A DNA stretch of 64,000 nt from MVRE01 sp015660965. Its GTDB lineage: Archaea; Halobacteriota; Methanomicrobia; Methanomicrobiales; Methanospirillaceae. A model generated the notes under the pieces. The model saw only the letters and a list, made by a program, of their open reading frames with translations, was not told the DNA's origin and ran no database searches. The position numbers and the translations under genes were made by a program. Of the stretch, positions 1 through 8,900 are shown one piece after another. Numbering within the stretch: the first letter of the stretch is position 1; the number at the start of each line of letters is the position of its first letter. The DNA lies in contig JBEKCC010000003.1 in NCBI GenBank assembly GCA_050015095.1, forward strand, positions 181,812-245,811. Reading direction: 5' to 3'.

Positions 1-1198
1 CAGCTTCACGTGCAAGTGCGGCAAGATCGGCACCCACGAACCCATGTGTTTGTTGTGCGAGAGATTCTAAACTCACATCTTCGGCAAGGGGCATTCCGCG
101 GGTATGGATTTTCAAAATCTCAATCCTATCAGGTTCCGCAGGTACACCGATCTCGATTTCACGGTCAAATCTTCCAGGTCGACGTAGTGCTGCATCAATC
201 GCATCGACCCGGTTGGTTGCACCAATTACAACAACCTGTCCACGCTCTTCAAGTCCATCCATCATTGTGAGGAGTTGAGCGACAACCCTTCGTTCAACTT
301 CCCCAGTTACTTCTTCGCGTCGTGGAGCTATCGAATCTAGCTCATCGATAAAAATAATCGATGGAGCATTCTCTCGTGCCTCTTCAAATACCTCTCGTAA
401 TCTCTGTTCGCTCTCACCATAGTATTTTGAGATGACCTCAGGACCAGCGATTGGTATGAAATGCGCTCCACTCTCACTTGCTACTGCTTTCGCAATTAGC
501 GTTTTACCTGTACCAGGTGGACCAAAAAGTAGCACACCTTTTGGTGGTTCAATGCCAAGTTTCTGGAAGAGCTCTGGATGACGTAGTGGAAGCTCAATCG
601 TTTCACGCAAGCGCTGCAGTTCATCTTTGAGACCCCCGATATCCTCATACGAAAAACGTTTTACTCCTTCAAAACCTGCAGCGGGTTTATCAGAGAATTC
701 GATTTTCGTATTTTTTGTAATGATAACAGCTTCTTCGGGTTCTATCTCAATTACCTTAAAGGCGACAATTTGCGGTTGAACGAAGGGGAGCCCCAGCATG
801 ATTGGTACTGAATCATTTTTTACCACCGGAAAATCGATTAAGCCATTTATTACGTGCGGGTTATTGGCAATTGGTATCTTTTTTGGGAGATCCTCTGGAG
901 GGGCAAGGAGGACGCGTTTTGCCTCAATCTCATCGGATATTGTTGAAATTTTTACCATATCCCCAATACTGACACCTGCGTTCATGCGAGTAAAATTATC
1001 AATTCTGATTTTACGTTGATTCCAATCCTCAACAAGCGCACGCCAGACTTTTGCAACCGTGCGACGTTTACCCTCAATAACAACCAAATCACCGGGGGAG
1101 ATCTTTAGGAGCAACATCGTCTCGGGATCGAGCCTTGCCTTCCCTCCCCCTTGATCTCCGGGATATGCAGAATCCACCCTGAGTTGCAATTCAGTCAT
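1..1198 (-). CDS. Cdc48/VAT-type AAA+ ATPase, 3' part outside window
   Basis: This open frame begins at the ATG at 1198 and runs off the left edge, giving about 399 residues. It has the N-terminal double-psi barrel and 4-alpha/beta substrate domain (about residues 1-180), then the first AAA module with Walker A GPPGTGKT, Walker B IIFIDELDSIAPRR and the second region of homology ATNRVDAIDAALRRPGRFD. Family knowledge: archaeal Cdc48/VAT is a hexameric two-module unfoldase that feeds proteins to the proteasome. Only the N domain and most of D1 are seen, so a second module is expected but not shown. An in-frame ATG at 1213 is an alternative start. It is divergent from larC across about 46 bp. Confidence 0.93.
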   Translation of the reverse strand, partial: MTELQLRVDSAYPGDQGGGKARLDPETMLLLKISPGDLVVIEGKRRTVAKVWRALVEDWNQRKIRIDNFTRMNAGVSIGDMVKISTISDEIEAKRVLLAPPEDLPKKIPIANNPHVINGLIDFPVVKNDSVPIMLGLPFVQPQIVAFKVIEIEPEEAVIITKNTKIEFSDKPAAGFEGVKRFSYEDIGGLKDELQRLRETIELPLRHPELFQKLGIEPPKGVLLFGPPGTGKTLIAKAVASESGAHFIPIAGPEVISKYYGESEQRLREVFEEARENAPSIIFIDELDSIAPRREEVTGEVERRVVAQLLTMMDGLEERGQVVVIGATNRVDAIDAALRRPGRFDREIEIGVPAEPDRIEILKIHTRGMPLAEDVSLESLAQQTHGFVGADLAALAREA

Positions 1199-1244
1199 TA
1201 CCTTAAAGGTCATATATGGAGGGATTTATAGGTACTGTAACCGT

Positions 1245-2447
1245 ATGGAAGTTCTTGTCTTTGATCCATTTCATGGTGCAGCCGGGGATATGATTCTTGG
1301 CGCGCTACTAGATTGCGGAGCCGACCGCGATCTTGTCATAAAGGCGATGAAATCAGTAGCTGAAGAGCCAAAAATTAGAACCGTTACTAGGTGTGGGATA
1401 AAGGCATTAAAGGTGGAAACTCGCGCAAAATCCACTCATCGAACATTTAAAGAGGTTCTTGCACGATGTGACGATGCTGATGCACCCACAGAAGCACGAT
1501 CAATGGCAAAAAGGGTCTTTTCACGGATTGGCGCTGCAGAAGAACGTGTACATGGGACCCACCCACACTTTCACGAGATTGGAGCAGATGATGCAATCGC
1601 TGATGTAATAGGATCATGTACTGCAATAGTTTCACTAGGTATTGATGGTGTAGCAGTACTGCCAATCATGCTTGGAAAGGGTTCCAGAAAAGGATCCCAT
1701 GGGACATATCCAGTACCAGCACCGGCTACATTATACATTCTTGAAAATACCGGTATTGCTACTCAAGTGGGTAACGAAGATGGGGAATTCTGTACTCCTA
1801 CTGGCGCTGCGTTACTTTCCGAATTTGTTACCGTTAAGGAACAGGAAATTGTGCCATATACAATACGATCTATGGGCTATGGTGCAGGAACACGTGATAC
1901 TAAGAACACCCCCAATGTATTGCGAGCTTTGATTATTGAGACAGTATCTGCACCAATGTTACAGGATATTGTTGACGTTCTTGAAACAAATGTGGACGAT
2001 GTAAGTGGAGAGATAATCGCTCATACTATCTCACAACTCATGGATTCAGGTGCCCGAGATGTGAGTGCGATCCCTTCAATTATGAAAAAGGGACGCCCAG
2101 GGTATCTAATCCGAGTTATCTGTACTCAAGATAAAAGCATTGAACTTGCTGAACTTATGGCACGCGAGTTAGGTACGCTAGGAATTCGATGCACCCCCAC
2201 CATACACCGGTTCATTGCAGAACGAAAAGAGGAGGATGTTGATGTTGTTATCAATGGTAAGATGAAGACGATATCAATAAAGTGCGGTTTGATGGGAGGT
2301 AAGGTGTTCACTCTCAAACCAGAATTCGAACAAGTTCGTGCTTGGGCCGAAGAACTTGGTATTTCTTTGCGTGATGTTTTGCAAACGGTCACTGAAGTTG
2401 CATGGAAAGCGGTTAGGCAACGATATGAATCTTCCGATGAAAAGTGA
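1245..2447 (+). CDS. larC: LarC-type nickel-pincer cofactor biosynthesis protein
   Basis: The 400-residue protein begins MEVLVFDPFHGAAGDM, the N-terminal signature of LarC (formerly DUF111), and carries HFHEIGADDAIADVIG near residue 107 and LETNVDDVSGEII near residue 243. Both are conserved blocks of the family. In bacteria LarC is the CTP-dependent cyclometallase that inserts nickel into the pincer cofactor of lactate racemase. LarA, LarB and LarE are not in this window, so the substrate here is unknown. It overlaps the start of radB by about 23 bp, suggesting co-transcription. A TTTATA-like box lies about 20 bp before the ATG. Family confidence is high; cellular role is not known. Confidence 0.88.
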   Translation: MEVLVFDPFHGAAGDMILGALLDCGADRDLVIKAMKSVAEEPKIRTVTRCGIKALKVETRAKSTHRTFKEVLARCDDADAPTEARSMAKRVFSRIGAAEERVHGTHPHFHEIGADDAIADVIGSCTAIVSLGIDGVAVLPIMLGKGSRKGSHGTYPVPAPATLYILENTGIATQVGNEDGEFCTPTGAALLSEFVTVKEQEIVPYTIRSMGYGAGTRDTKNTPNVLRALIIETVSAPMLQDIVDVLETNVDDVSGEIIAHTISQLMDSGARDVSAIPSIMKKGRPGYLIRVICTQDKSIELAELMARELGTLGIRCTPTIHRFIAERKEEDVDVVINGKMKTISIKCGLMGGKVFTLKPEFEQVRAWAEELGISLRDVLQTVTEVAWKAVRQRYESSDEK

Positions 2448-3114
2448 CCGTGAGAGTTGTGGAAACGAGGCACTAGATGCGTTGCTTGGTGGCGGACTTG
2501 AGAAAAAAACAATTACACAGTTATTTGGTGAGCCTGCAAGCGGAAAAACCACACTATGCCTCATTGCAGCAGTCACCTGCCTCCGTGCTGGTCAATTCGT
2601 CATCTGGATCGATTCAGATGGTTTCTCAGTGGAGCGTTTCAGGCAGGTAGCCGGTGACGATGCAGAGACGCTCGCTGACAGACTTATTCTTTATGAACCT
2701 ACAAACTTTGACGAACAGGGTGTAATGATTCTTGATGCGGACCGGATATTAAAGATTCAAAAAGTTGGACTGGTTGTGATGGACTCAGCAACTGCTCTTT
2801 ATAGAACCGAACTAGAGAGGGGAAAAGATGCGATGCAAACACTTACTAGGCAGATTCTCGTCCTTCTTGGATATGCAAAAAGATACAATATACCAATTTT
2901 AATTACCAATCAGGTATACGTCGACACTACAACCAATACTTATGTTGGTCTTGGGGGCACTGCACTCGAGCATATTTCAAAGGCAATTGTTCGACTAGAA
3001 AAATGTGAAAGTATGGGAGAGAGGAGAGCATTTCTTGTCAAACACCGCTCCCGTCCTGAAGGGGCCATGTTCAATTTTGAGATGGCCAAAAACGGAATTA
3101 ATGTCGTAATATAA
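2425..3114 (+). CDS. radB: RadB, RecA/RadA-family recombination ATPase paralogue
   Basis: The 229-residue RecA-fold ATPase lacks the N-terminal helix-hairpin-helix domain of RadA, which is diagnostic for euryarchaeal RadB. Walker A is GEPASGKTT near residue 35 and Walker B is LVVMDSA near residue 116; the DNA-binding loop region follows. RadB is thought to help RadA in homologous recombination and repair. I chose the ATG at 2425, overlapping larC by 23 bp; an ATG at 2437 is equally possible. A longer frame to 2338 exists but would add residues without family support. The length is normal for the family. Confidence 0.92.
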   Translation: MNLPMKSDRESCGNEALDALLGGGLEKKTITQLFGEPASGKTTLCLIAAVTCLRAGQFVIWIDSDGFSVERFRQVAGDDAETLADRLILYEPTNFDEQGVMILDADRILKIQKVGLVVMDSATALYRTELERGKDAMQTLTRQILVLLGYAKRYNIPILITNQVYVDTTTNTYVGLGGTALEHISKAIVRLEKCESMGERRAFLVKHRSRPEGAMFNFEMAKNGINVVI

Positions 3115-3180
3115 AAAAGTTGATGTCAATAGGAAACATCTTACTTTTTATATCTATTTGTAGTAGATATTTTTCATACA

Positions 3181-5619
3181 ATGGCTCTCAAAAAAGAGAT
3201 TGCTGCGAAAATTAAGGATTTACTTCAGCAGAACCCCAAAGGTTTGAGTATTAGCGATATTGTACGTAAGATTGATATCAACCGAAATACCGCAGGACGA
3301 TACTTAGAGAATTTAATGGTTTCTGGGCAAGTAGAAATGCGACATTTTGGTATGGCAAAAATTTACAGGGTTGCTCAACGCGTTCCTCTTTCCGCAATGC
3401 TCTCTATTTCATCAGAACTTATCATGCTGTTAGACAATAGCCTTCGCATAATCTATGCAAATGAGCCAATGCTAACTTTCCTTGAGACAACTCAAAAGGA
3501 CATTTATGGAAAAAATATTGAGTTCACTTCATGCATCACTTTGTTTAATGATTCATATAACCGGCTTATTAAGGGAATTAAAAATGGATTAAAAGGAGTG
3601 GAGTGGAAAGAGGAAATTACAAGCGAAAAAAAAGGTATTGTTTTTTCTTGCCATATTGCACCCACTGTTTTTGAAGAGGGGCAGCGTGGTGTATCTATAC
3701 TCTTTGAGGATATAACTGAACATAAACGGGCGAACGAGAAAATAAAGGAAAGCGAGCAGCGGTTTCGTACTCTATTTGAAGGTGCAGCCGAAGGGATAAT
3801 AGTTGCAGATACCGAAACTGAAAAATTTCTCTATGCTAATTCTACCATTTGCAAAATGCTAGGGTATTCTGTGAGAGAACTCATTAAAATGGGTTTGAAA
3901 GATATTCATCCAAAAAGTGATTTGGAATATGTCCGCGGAGAATTCAAGGCTCTTCCAAATAGTGAAAAAAACGTTGCTGTAAACATCCCGTGTTTAAAAA
4001 AAGATAGAACGATCTTGTATGTGAACATCGTCACATCGAGTGTGTTATTAGACGGAAAGAATTGCATTGTCGGTTTCTTCACAGATGTGACAAAGCAAAA
4101 ACGGGCAGAGGAGTCGTTACGCGACAGCGAGGAGCGGTACCGCAAACTTGTGGAGATATCTCCTGATCCTATTATCCTTCATCGTGATGAAAAGATTATT
4201 TTTATGAATCCCGCGGCATTGACCCTCATTGGCGCGTCAAATTTCGATGAAGTAATTGGGAAAAATATCCTTGATTTCATTCACCCAAATTTCCGCGATG
4301 CTGTTAAGATAAATATTCAAAATGATCTCACGGGCGAGATAACATCGACGATTGAATTATCAATGATTCGGATCGATGGAAAGTCAGTGATAGTTGAAGG
4401 TAGAGGAATAAAGACACTCATCGATGGCGATTATGCAATACAGGTGGCATTAAGGGACATCACCGAACGCAAGCGGGCAGAAGAAGCATTGCGGGAGAGC
4501 GAGGAGAAATATCGTAGTATTCTTGACAATACGCAGGACGCTTATTTTAGGGCAGATCTGGAGGGGCGTATTACCATGGCGAATCCCTCGGCAGCCAGAA
4601 TCTTCAGGTTCGACTCAGTCGATGAGATGATTGGCATCCCTGCCATGTCGCTGTACAGTATTCCTGAACATCGGCAGGAGATCCTCACCATTATAAAGGA
4701 GCAGGGGGGAATTAAGGATTTTATTTCTGAAGGTCTGCGCAAAGACGGCACCATCTTTTGGGTATCAATGAATGTGCAGTATACTTACGATACTCTGGGA
4801 ACTGTAACTGGCACGGAAGGTTTCATCCGTGATATTACGGATCGCAAGCGGGCAGAAGAAACATTGCGGGAGAGCGAGGAGAAATATCGATCCTTGGTCG
4901 AACGGGCAAATGATGGTATATGTATAATACAGGATGGGATTATAAAATTTTGTAACCGTCAGATTATAGAATTCTGGGGGGGTTCAATCAAAGAGGTTCT
5001 GGGAAGAAATATTACCGATTTTGTTCATCCTGCTGGTCTTTCCAAAATAATCGACCGTTACAACCGGAGAATGGCCGGTGAATCCCCCCCATCAATTTAC
5101 GAGACGATACTCAAGCGTAAAGATGGAGGCAGATTCTTTGCTGAGGTTAATGCAGGTGTCGTTTCGTATGATGGACGACTCGGGGATCTCATTATTGTTC
5201 GTGACATTAACGAGCGGAAGCGTATCGAAGAGGCATTACGGGACAGTGAGGCGACAGCACAAGCACTTATTAATGCACCAACGGATTCGATTCTGTTATT
5301 GAATTCAAAAGGTGAGATTCTAGCATTGAATGAAACCGCTGCTTTGCGATTTGGAAGACCCAAGGATGAATTGATCGGTGTCCTCGCAGACCATCTCCTG
5401 CCAGAAGAGATTGCAAGAGAGAGACGATTGATTATCAGTCAATTGTTGGAGGGAAAATCGGTAGTCCGCTTTGAGGATAAACGTGATGGTGTATGGTTTG
5501 ACACGGTCGCGTATCCAATAATTTCGAAAGACGGAGAAATAAATAAAATTGCAATCGTTTCACGAGAAATCACGGATCTCAAACAAAAAGAAGAGGAATT
5601 ACGTAAAAGCAAACGATGA
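3181..5619 (+). CDS. Winged-helix multi-PAS sensor protein, C-terminus truncated
   Basis: The 812-residue soluble protein has an N-terminal winged helix-turn-helix (about residues 1-65; ISDIVRKIDINRNTAGRYLENL looks like the recognition segment) followed by about six PAS/PAC units of roughly 120 residues. The units are separated by linkers of the type DITERKRAEEALRESEEKYR. No histidine kinase, HATPase or GGDEF domain is present. The frame ends in a double stop (TGA at 5617, TAA at 5620), and a seventh PAS domain continues beyond as a pseudogene, so this is a shortened product. A TATA-like TTTTTATATC lies about 30 bp before the ATG, fitting a leaderless transcript. The sensed signal is unknown; such proteins are abundant in Methanomicrobiales. 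Confidence 0.85.
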   Translation: MALKKEIAAKIKDLLQQNPKGLSISDIVRKIDINRNTAGRYLENLMVSGQVEMRHFGMAKIYRVAQRVPLSAMLSISSELIMLLDNSLRIIYANEPMLTFLETTQKDIYGKNIEFTSCITLFNDSYNRLIKGIKNGLKGVEWKEEITSEKKGIVFSCHIAPTVFEEGQRGVSILFEDITEHKRANEKIKESEQRFRTLFEGAAEGIIVADTETEKFLYANSTICKMLGYSVRELIKMGLKDIHPKSDLEYVRGEFKALPNSEKNVAVNIPCLKKDRTILYVNIVTSSVLLDGKNCIVGFFTDVTKQKRAEESLRDSEERYRKLVEISPDPIILHRDEKIIFMNPAALTLIGASNFDEVIGKNILDFIHPNFRDAVKINIQNDLTGEITSTIELSMIRIDGKSVIVEGRGIKTLIDGDYAIQVALRDITERKRAEEALRESEEKYRSILDNTQDAYFRADLEGRITMANPSAARIFRFDSVDEMIGIPAMSLYSIPEHRQEILTIIKEQGGIKDFISEGLRKDGTIFWVSMNVQYTYDTLGTVTGTEGFIRDITDRKRAEETLRESEEKYRSLVERANDGICIIQDGIIKFCNRQIIEFWGGSIKEVLGRNITDFVHPAGLSKIIDRYNRRMAGESPPSIYETILKRKDGGRFFAEVNAGVVSYDGRLGDLIIVRDINERKRIEEALRDSEATAQALINAPTDSILLLNSKGEILALNETAALRFGRPKDELIGVLADHLLPEEIARERRLIISQLLEGKSVVRFEDKRDGVWFDTVAYPIISKDGEINKIAIVSREITDLKQKEEELRKSKR

Positions 5620-5950
5620 TAACGTGCCCTTGCTGAAACATCTCACGATTTAATTTTTATGATAGATCGGCATGACCATGTAGTTTATGTAAATAGTTAC
5701 GCCGCTACAGCATTTGGTTAAGCTGTAGACCAGATTATTGGTCAGCCACGTTCAACACTTTTTTTTGATGTAGATATCATTTCGGCAATTACAAGAATTG
5801 CGTGAAGTCTTAGAATCTGGTAAACCATTCCGAAGTAAAGGGGCTTGGGTGGTTTCCGGAAAAAACCAATGGTTTGACCATTTTTTGATGCCAATTATGG
5901 AAGATAACAAAACCGTGACTGCTGGATTCACAAGAATGGAAGTATTGTGA
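5620..5950 (+). pseudogene. Decayed seventh PAS domain of the upstream sensor
   Basis: Directly after the TGA at 5617 the same frame reads TAA and then RALAETSHDLIFMIDRHDHV and YVNSYAATAFG, a clear PAS start, broken by another TAA at about 5717. Near 5781 the match moves by one base into the next frame, reading RQLQELREVLESGKPFRSKG and on to MPIMEDNKTVTAGFTRME, ending in TGA at 5948-5950. Two stop sites plus a frameshift show that a longer sensor lost its end. A T8 run at about 5759-5766 lies just before the shift. No kinase domain can be found downstream, so it was either absent or deleted. Confidence 0.85.
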
Positions 5951-5993
5951 TTCTTGAGAGCCATGTTATTCCACTTTATAAAATAAATGCGTA

Positions 5994-6812
5994 TTAAAAG
6001 ATTATTGCACCAGAAAAAACAGTTACTGCCGGTCCTTCCATTTTTGTTCCATCTGTAAGGTTTATTACAAGAGGTCCCCCTTGTGTATCAACATTAATAA
6101 TTGTCCCCATGATTCCTAATTTATGGACTATTGCGGCAGCTGCGGTTGCACCTGTGCCGCAAGAGAGCGTTTCCTCTTCAACCCCTCGTTCGAATGTACG
6201 GATAGAAATCTTGTCATCACCGGTCTTTTGAATAAAGTTCACATTCGCCCCATTCGGAAATGTGGTGTGGTGACGGATTGGTGGTGCAACCGTGGCGATA
6301 TCAACACTATCAAGAGATTCAACGAAAATTATGGCGTGGGGAACACCCGTGTTGACTGCAAAGACTTCATAATTTCCGATTTTTTCTTTATATTCTCCTT
6401 CACCTAATGCCAGGATGTCTTTGCGATCAAATTTCGGATTCGGCATTGTGACCGTGGCAAAGAATTCGTCGTCTCGGTATCCCATTGCTACAGGAATCGC
6501 ACCAGAACTCGTTTCCACAGTGCACTTCTCTTTCACATATCCTGTATCAAAGGCATACTTTGCAAGGCAACGGATACCGTTACCACACATCTCTGCCTCA
6601 CTTTCGTCGGGTTGAAACAGACGCATCCTAATGCTGCTTTTCGCTGATTTCGATAAACATATGACACCATCAGCACCTATGCCAAAATGTCGGTCACAAT
6701 AGATGGCTGCAAACTGCCCTTTCATATCATCAGGAATGATTGTCCTTTCAAACTCATCTATTAAGATAAAATCATTGCCGTTGCCATGCATTTTCGTAAA
6801 AGCTATTTCCAT
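5994..6812 (-). CDS. dapF: Diaminopimelate epimerase
   Basis: DapF converts LL- to meso-diaminopimelate, the last step before lysine. The 272-residue protein starts MEIAFTKMHGNGNDFILID and has both catalytic cysteines in their usual settings: MCGNGIRCLAKY in the first half and LSCGTGATAAAA in the second. I chose the ATG at 6812 because a GGTGA ribosome-binding motif (reverse strand, about 6821-6825) lies at the right distance; an upstream in-frame TTG at 6830 would overlap that motif. It lies downstream of the RuBisCO relic and the ribose-bisphosphate isomerase on the same strand. Confidence 0.94.
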   Translation of the reverse strand: MEIAFTKMHGNGNDFILIDEFERTIIPDDMKGQFAAIYCDRHFGIGADGVICLSKSAKSSIRMRLFQPDESEAEMCGNGIRCLAKYAFDTGYVKEKCTVETSSGAIPVAMGYRDDEFFATVTMPNPKFDRKDILALGEGEYKEKIGNYEVFAVNTGVPHAIIFVESLDSVDIATVAPPIRHHTTFPNGANVNFIQKTGDDKISIRTFERGVEEETLSCGTGATAAAAIVHKLGIMGTIINVDTQGGPLVINLTDGTKMEGPAVTVFSGAIIF

Positions 6813-6826
6813 GGATTTCGTCACCT

Positions 6827-6973
6827 TCAAGTACGTTTCCAGTGTTTCAATCTAATCTCGAGCTTGTAGTGATCTTTTGCATATTCTTCTGCACTCATAC
6901 TTGACATAAATGCATCTACTGTTTGCTGCATTGCTTTTGATCCTGCTACAGTTCCATCTGGATGCCTATGAAA
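6827..6973 (-). pseudogene. C-terminal relic of form III RuBisCO large subunit
   Basis: Immediately after the stop of the isomerase gene, and in the same frame, 48 codons read FHRHPDGTVAGSKAMQQTVDAF and then AEEYAKDHYKLEIRLKHWKRT before a TGA at 6827. The segment resembles the C-terminal end of archaeal RuBisCO, where GGGIHxHPxGxxAGxxAxxQ is followed by an EEYAxxHxEL helix. Nothing of the catalytic barrel (active-site lysines, carbamate loop) remains, and no start codon fits a functional gene. Its place next to ribose-1,5-bisphosphate isomerase, the enzyme that supplies RuBisCO in the archaeal AMP pathway, supports the reading. A chance resemblance cannot be fully excluded without a search. 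Confidence 0.72.
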
Positions 6974-7936
6974 TCAATCCTCATGTTTTGTATTAATCTC
7001 AAAAGATTTATGGAATTCTTCGATTCCCCATCCGAGATAATCTCGAATAATTACATACGCCATCTGTGGAGGGATCGCCCCCACTTCGGTGACAATCATA
7101 TCGACATATTCTGCCGGAGTTACATCAAATGCTGGATTGCGGACAACGACATTTGGTAGCGTACTTCTGATTTTATCTGATAATACTTCTTGTGGGGGTC
7201 GTTCTTCAATAGTAATTAGTTCACCAACGATAGTCCTAGGTGCAAACTTGTAAGTCTCAGCTGCAACAAGCATATTTACACGCGCTTCAGCAGCAGAATG
7301 GGCAACTTGTGATGTACCAATCTTGTTGACCACCGCTCCATTTACAGTTACTGCGTCAGCACCAACAAGGACAAGGTCAACTTCATCGATAAATGAGCGT
7401 ACAGCAGAATCAACAATGAAATTTGTTTTAATACCGGCTGCATTAAGTGTCCGGATTGTGATAAGCCCTTGGTTGCGGGGACGTACTTCCGTTGCGAAAA
7501 CACTAATTTTTTTCCCACTACGATGTGCCTCGATGATGCAAGCAAGTGCAGCTTCTGAATTACAGTGAGTGAGAATAGTGTCGCCATCACTAATATGTCG
7601 GGCACCAATATGGGCGATCTGTTTGACCGCATTGCGTGACGAGGATATAAATTCGTTTGCACGTTTTATCACATCATTACGTATTTCAACAAGTGTCCCC
7701 GATCCTTCAAGTCCTGCTATAACAATATGAACAGCATTAGGTAGTGAGACGGCAGTTGGGCGAGTTGCAATGAGCTGTTGAGCCGCTTCCATCATATCGC
7801 GACGGAACGATTCAACGTCATTAACTCGAAGTGTTTTTGCATAATCACGTAGCGCTTCCGCTGCCGATCGTGCGATCCTGCCCGCTCCACGAATTTCCAT
7901 GCATTTTATCTTTTCTGCAGTTTCAGTGATCAACAT
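6974..7936 (-). CDS. Ribose-1,5-bisphosphate isomerase (eIF2B-like, R15P isomerase)
   Basis: The 320-residue eIF2B-alpha-like protein has the typical N-terminal segment ETAEKIKCMEIRGAGRIARS, the catalytic cysteine context ILTHCNSEAAL and the aspartate context VLVGADAVTVNGAVVNKIGTS. R15P isomerase makes ribulose-1,5-bisphosphate from ribose-1,5-bisphosphate in the archaeal AMP/nucleoside degradation pathway, upstream of form III RuBisCO. Distinguishing it from methylthioribose-1-phosphate isomerase or an initiation-factor-like paralogue relies on the N-terminal motif and on the RuBisCO relic directly downstream. The ATG at 7936 is preferred; an in-frame TTG at 7945 is possible. No clear ribosome-binding site is seen. 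Confidence 0.82.
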   Translation of the reverse strand: MLITETAEKIKCMEIRGAGRIARSAAEALRDYAKTLRVNDVESFRRDMMEAAQQLIATRPTAVSLPNAVHIVIAGLEGSGTLVEIRNDVIKRANEFISSSRNAVKQIAHIGARHISDGDTILTHCNSEAALACIIEAHRSGKKISVFATEVRPRNQGLITIRTLNAAGIKTNFIVDSAVRSFIDEVDLVLVGADAVTVNGAVVNKIGTSQVAHSAAEARVNMLVAAETYKFAPRTIVGELITIEERPPQEVLSDKIRSTLPNVVVRNPAFDVTPAEYVDMIVTEVGAIPPQMAYVIIRDYLGWGIEEFHKSFEINTKHED

Positions 7937-7995
7937 CAGCTTCAAAGATTCAATGAATTAAGAACTTAATAGAGCTTATCAATGGTGGAACCCCT

Positions 7996-8814
7996 ATGTC
8001 TATCGCTGTAGTTTTTGATAGTGCCGGAACCTTGCTCTCCACCTATCGTGCTGCAAAGGACATTCGCCACAATCAGTTAATACCTGGAATCGAAACAACG
8101 ACGCTCACATTTGCGTCCCCAGATCGCGTACTTGTTGTTCTTCAAGTTAGCTCCAAATCGATCATCGACACACCTCCAGATAATCTTCTTTCTACATATC
8201 TTGTTGAGAACAATATTGGATTCGGTATAAGCTGTACTCGCAAAGTTACTACATCTGAAGAAGTTGGTGACGCGCTTTACACAGATCGCAAGGCGTTTGT
8301 CAGAGATTTACAGGAATGCATCAAAAATGTCTGGTCCGTATGCAAACGAGAATCAATCGTTACTTTAAATAACGGTGCAATTGTCAACATGGCGCAGAAA
8401 GATATTGAGTTTACAATCACTGCTGGTGGGTCGCCATTTCCAGGTGCAAAGGAGACAATAACTACACTTCATCGATTGGGTATCCCAACATTCATTGCGT
8501 CCGGAGATAGATCAGCAAAACTCGAGCTGATGGCAGACCACCTTGGTATTCCTCGAGATCGAGTTTATGGTGTGGCAACCCCATCAGTTAAAGCTCAGAT
8601 CGTCTCAGATCTAAAACAAGAGTATGATACCGTAGTTATGGTGGGCGATGGCATTAATGACCTTTTTGCGATGCAAGCTGCAGATCTCTCGATTCTTACC
8701 GAGCAACAAGCGTGCGATCGCCCGACTGATTTATATCGCGCTGCAAATCGTGTGGTAAAATCTGTTGATGAAGTTGTAACAATTGTTAAAGAGTTACTGC
8801 AGAATAATCATTGA
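7996..8814 (+). CDS. HAD-superfamily phosphatase, P-type-ATPase-like soluble domain
   Basis: The 272-residue protein opens with the HAD motif I as VVFDSAGTLL (DxxGT rather than DxDxT), has a motif II threonine/serine region near FIASGDRS, a motif III lysine at SVKAQIV and motif IV GDGINDLFAMQAADLSIL. The second half resembles the phosphorylation/hydrolase domain of P-type ATPases, but there are no membrane segments. The substrate is unknown. It lies 86 bp upstream of the MCR activation operon on the same strand; whether it shares that job is only suggested by position. A T-rich run after the stop (about 8816-8824) looks like an archaeal terminator. Confidence 0.8.
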   Translation: MSIAVVFDSAGTLLSTYRAAKDIRHNQLIPGIETTTLTFASPDRVLVVLQVSSKSIIDTPPDNLLSTYLVENNIGFGISCTRKVTTSEEVGDALYTDRKAFVRDLQECIKNVWSVCKRESIVTLNNGAIVNMAQKDIEFTITAGGSPFPGAKETITTLHRLGIPTFIASGDRSAKLELMADHLGIPRDRVYGVATPSVKAQIVSDLKQEYDTVVMVGDGINDLFAMQAADLSILTEQQACDRPTDLYRAANRVVKSVDEVVTIVKELLQNNH

Positions 8815-8841
8815 TATTTTTTTTACATTAAGGGCGGTAAG

Positions 8842-8887
8842 TCACATTGTAGCATATAAAAGGTAATATGACAGTTATATCACATTA
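8842..8887 (+). promoter_or_regulatory. Promoter of the MCR activation operon with TCACATT repeats
   Basis: A TATA-like CATATAAAA lies at about 8853-8861. TCACATT occurs before it (8842-8848) and again after it (8880-8886). The segment 8864-8887 is an imperfect inverted repeat (TAATATGA...TATCACATTA) that would cover the transcription start. The same half-site forms a perfect 18-bp palindrome at 18096-18113. A repressor operator is an inference. Confidence 0.4.
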
Positions 8888-8900
8888 CTTATAGGGAACT

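Noticed and set aside
10..270. Plus-strand open frame at the left edge
   Set aside because: It is the antisense shadow of the Cdc48/VAT coding region, whose AAA motifs are unmistakable on the minus strand.
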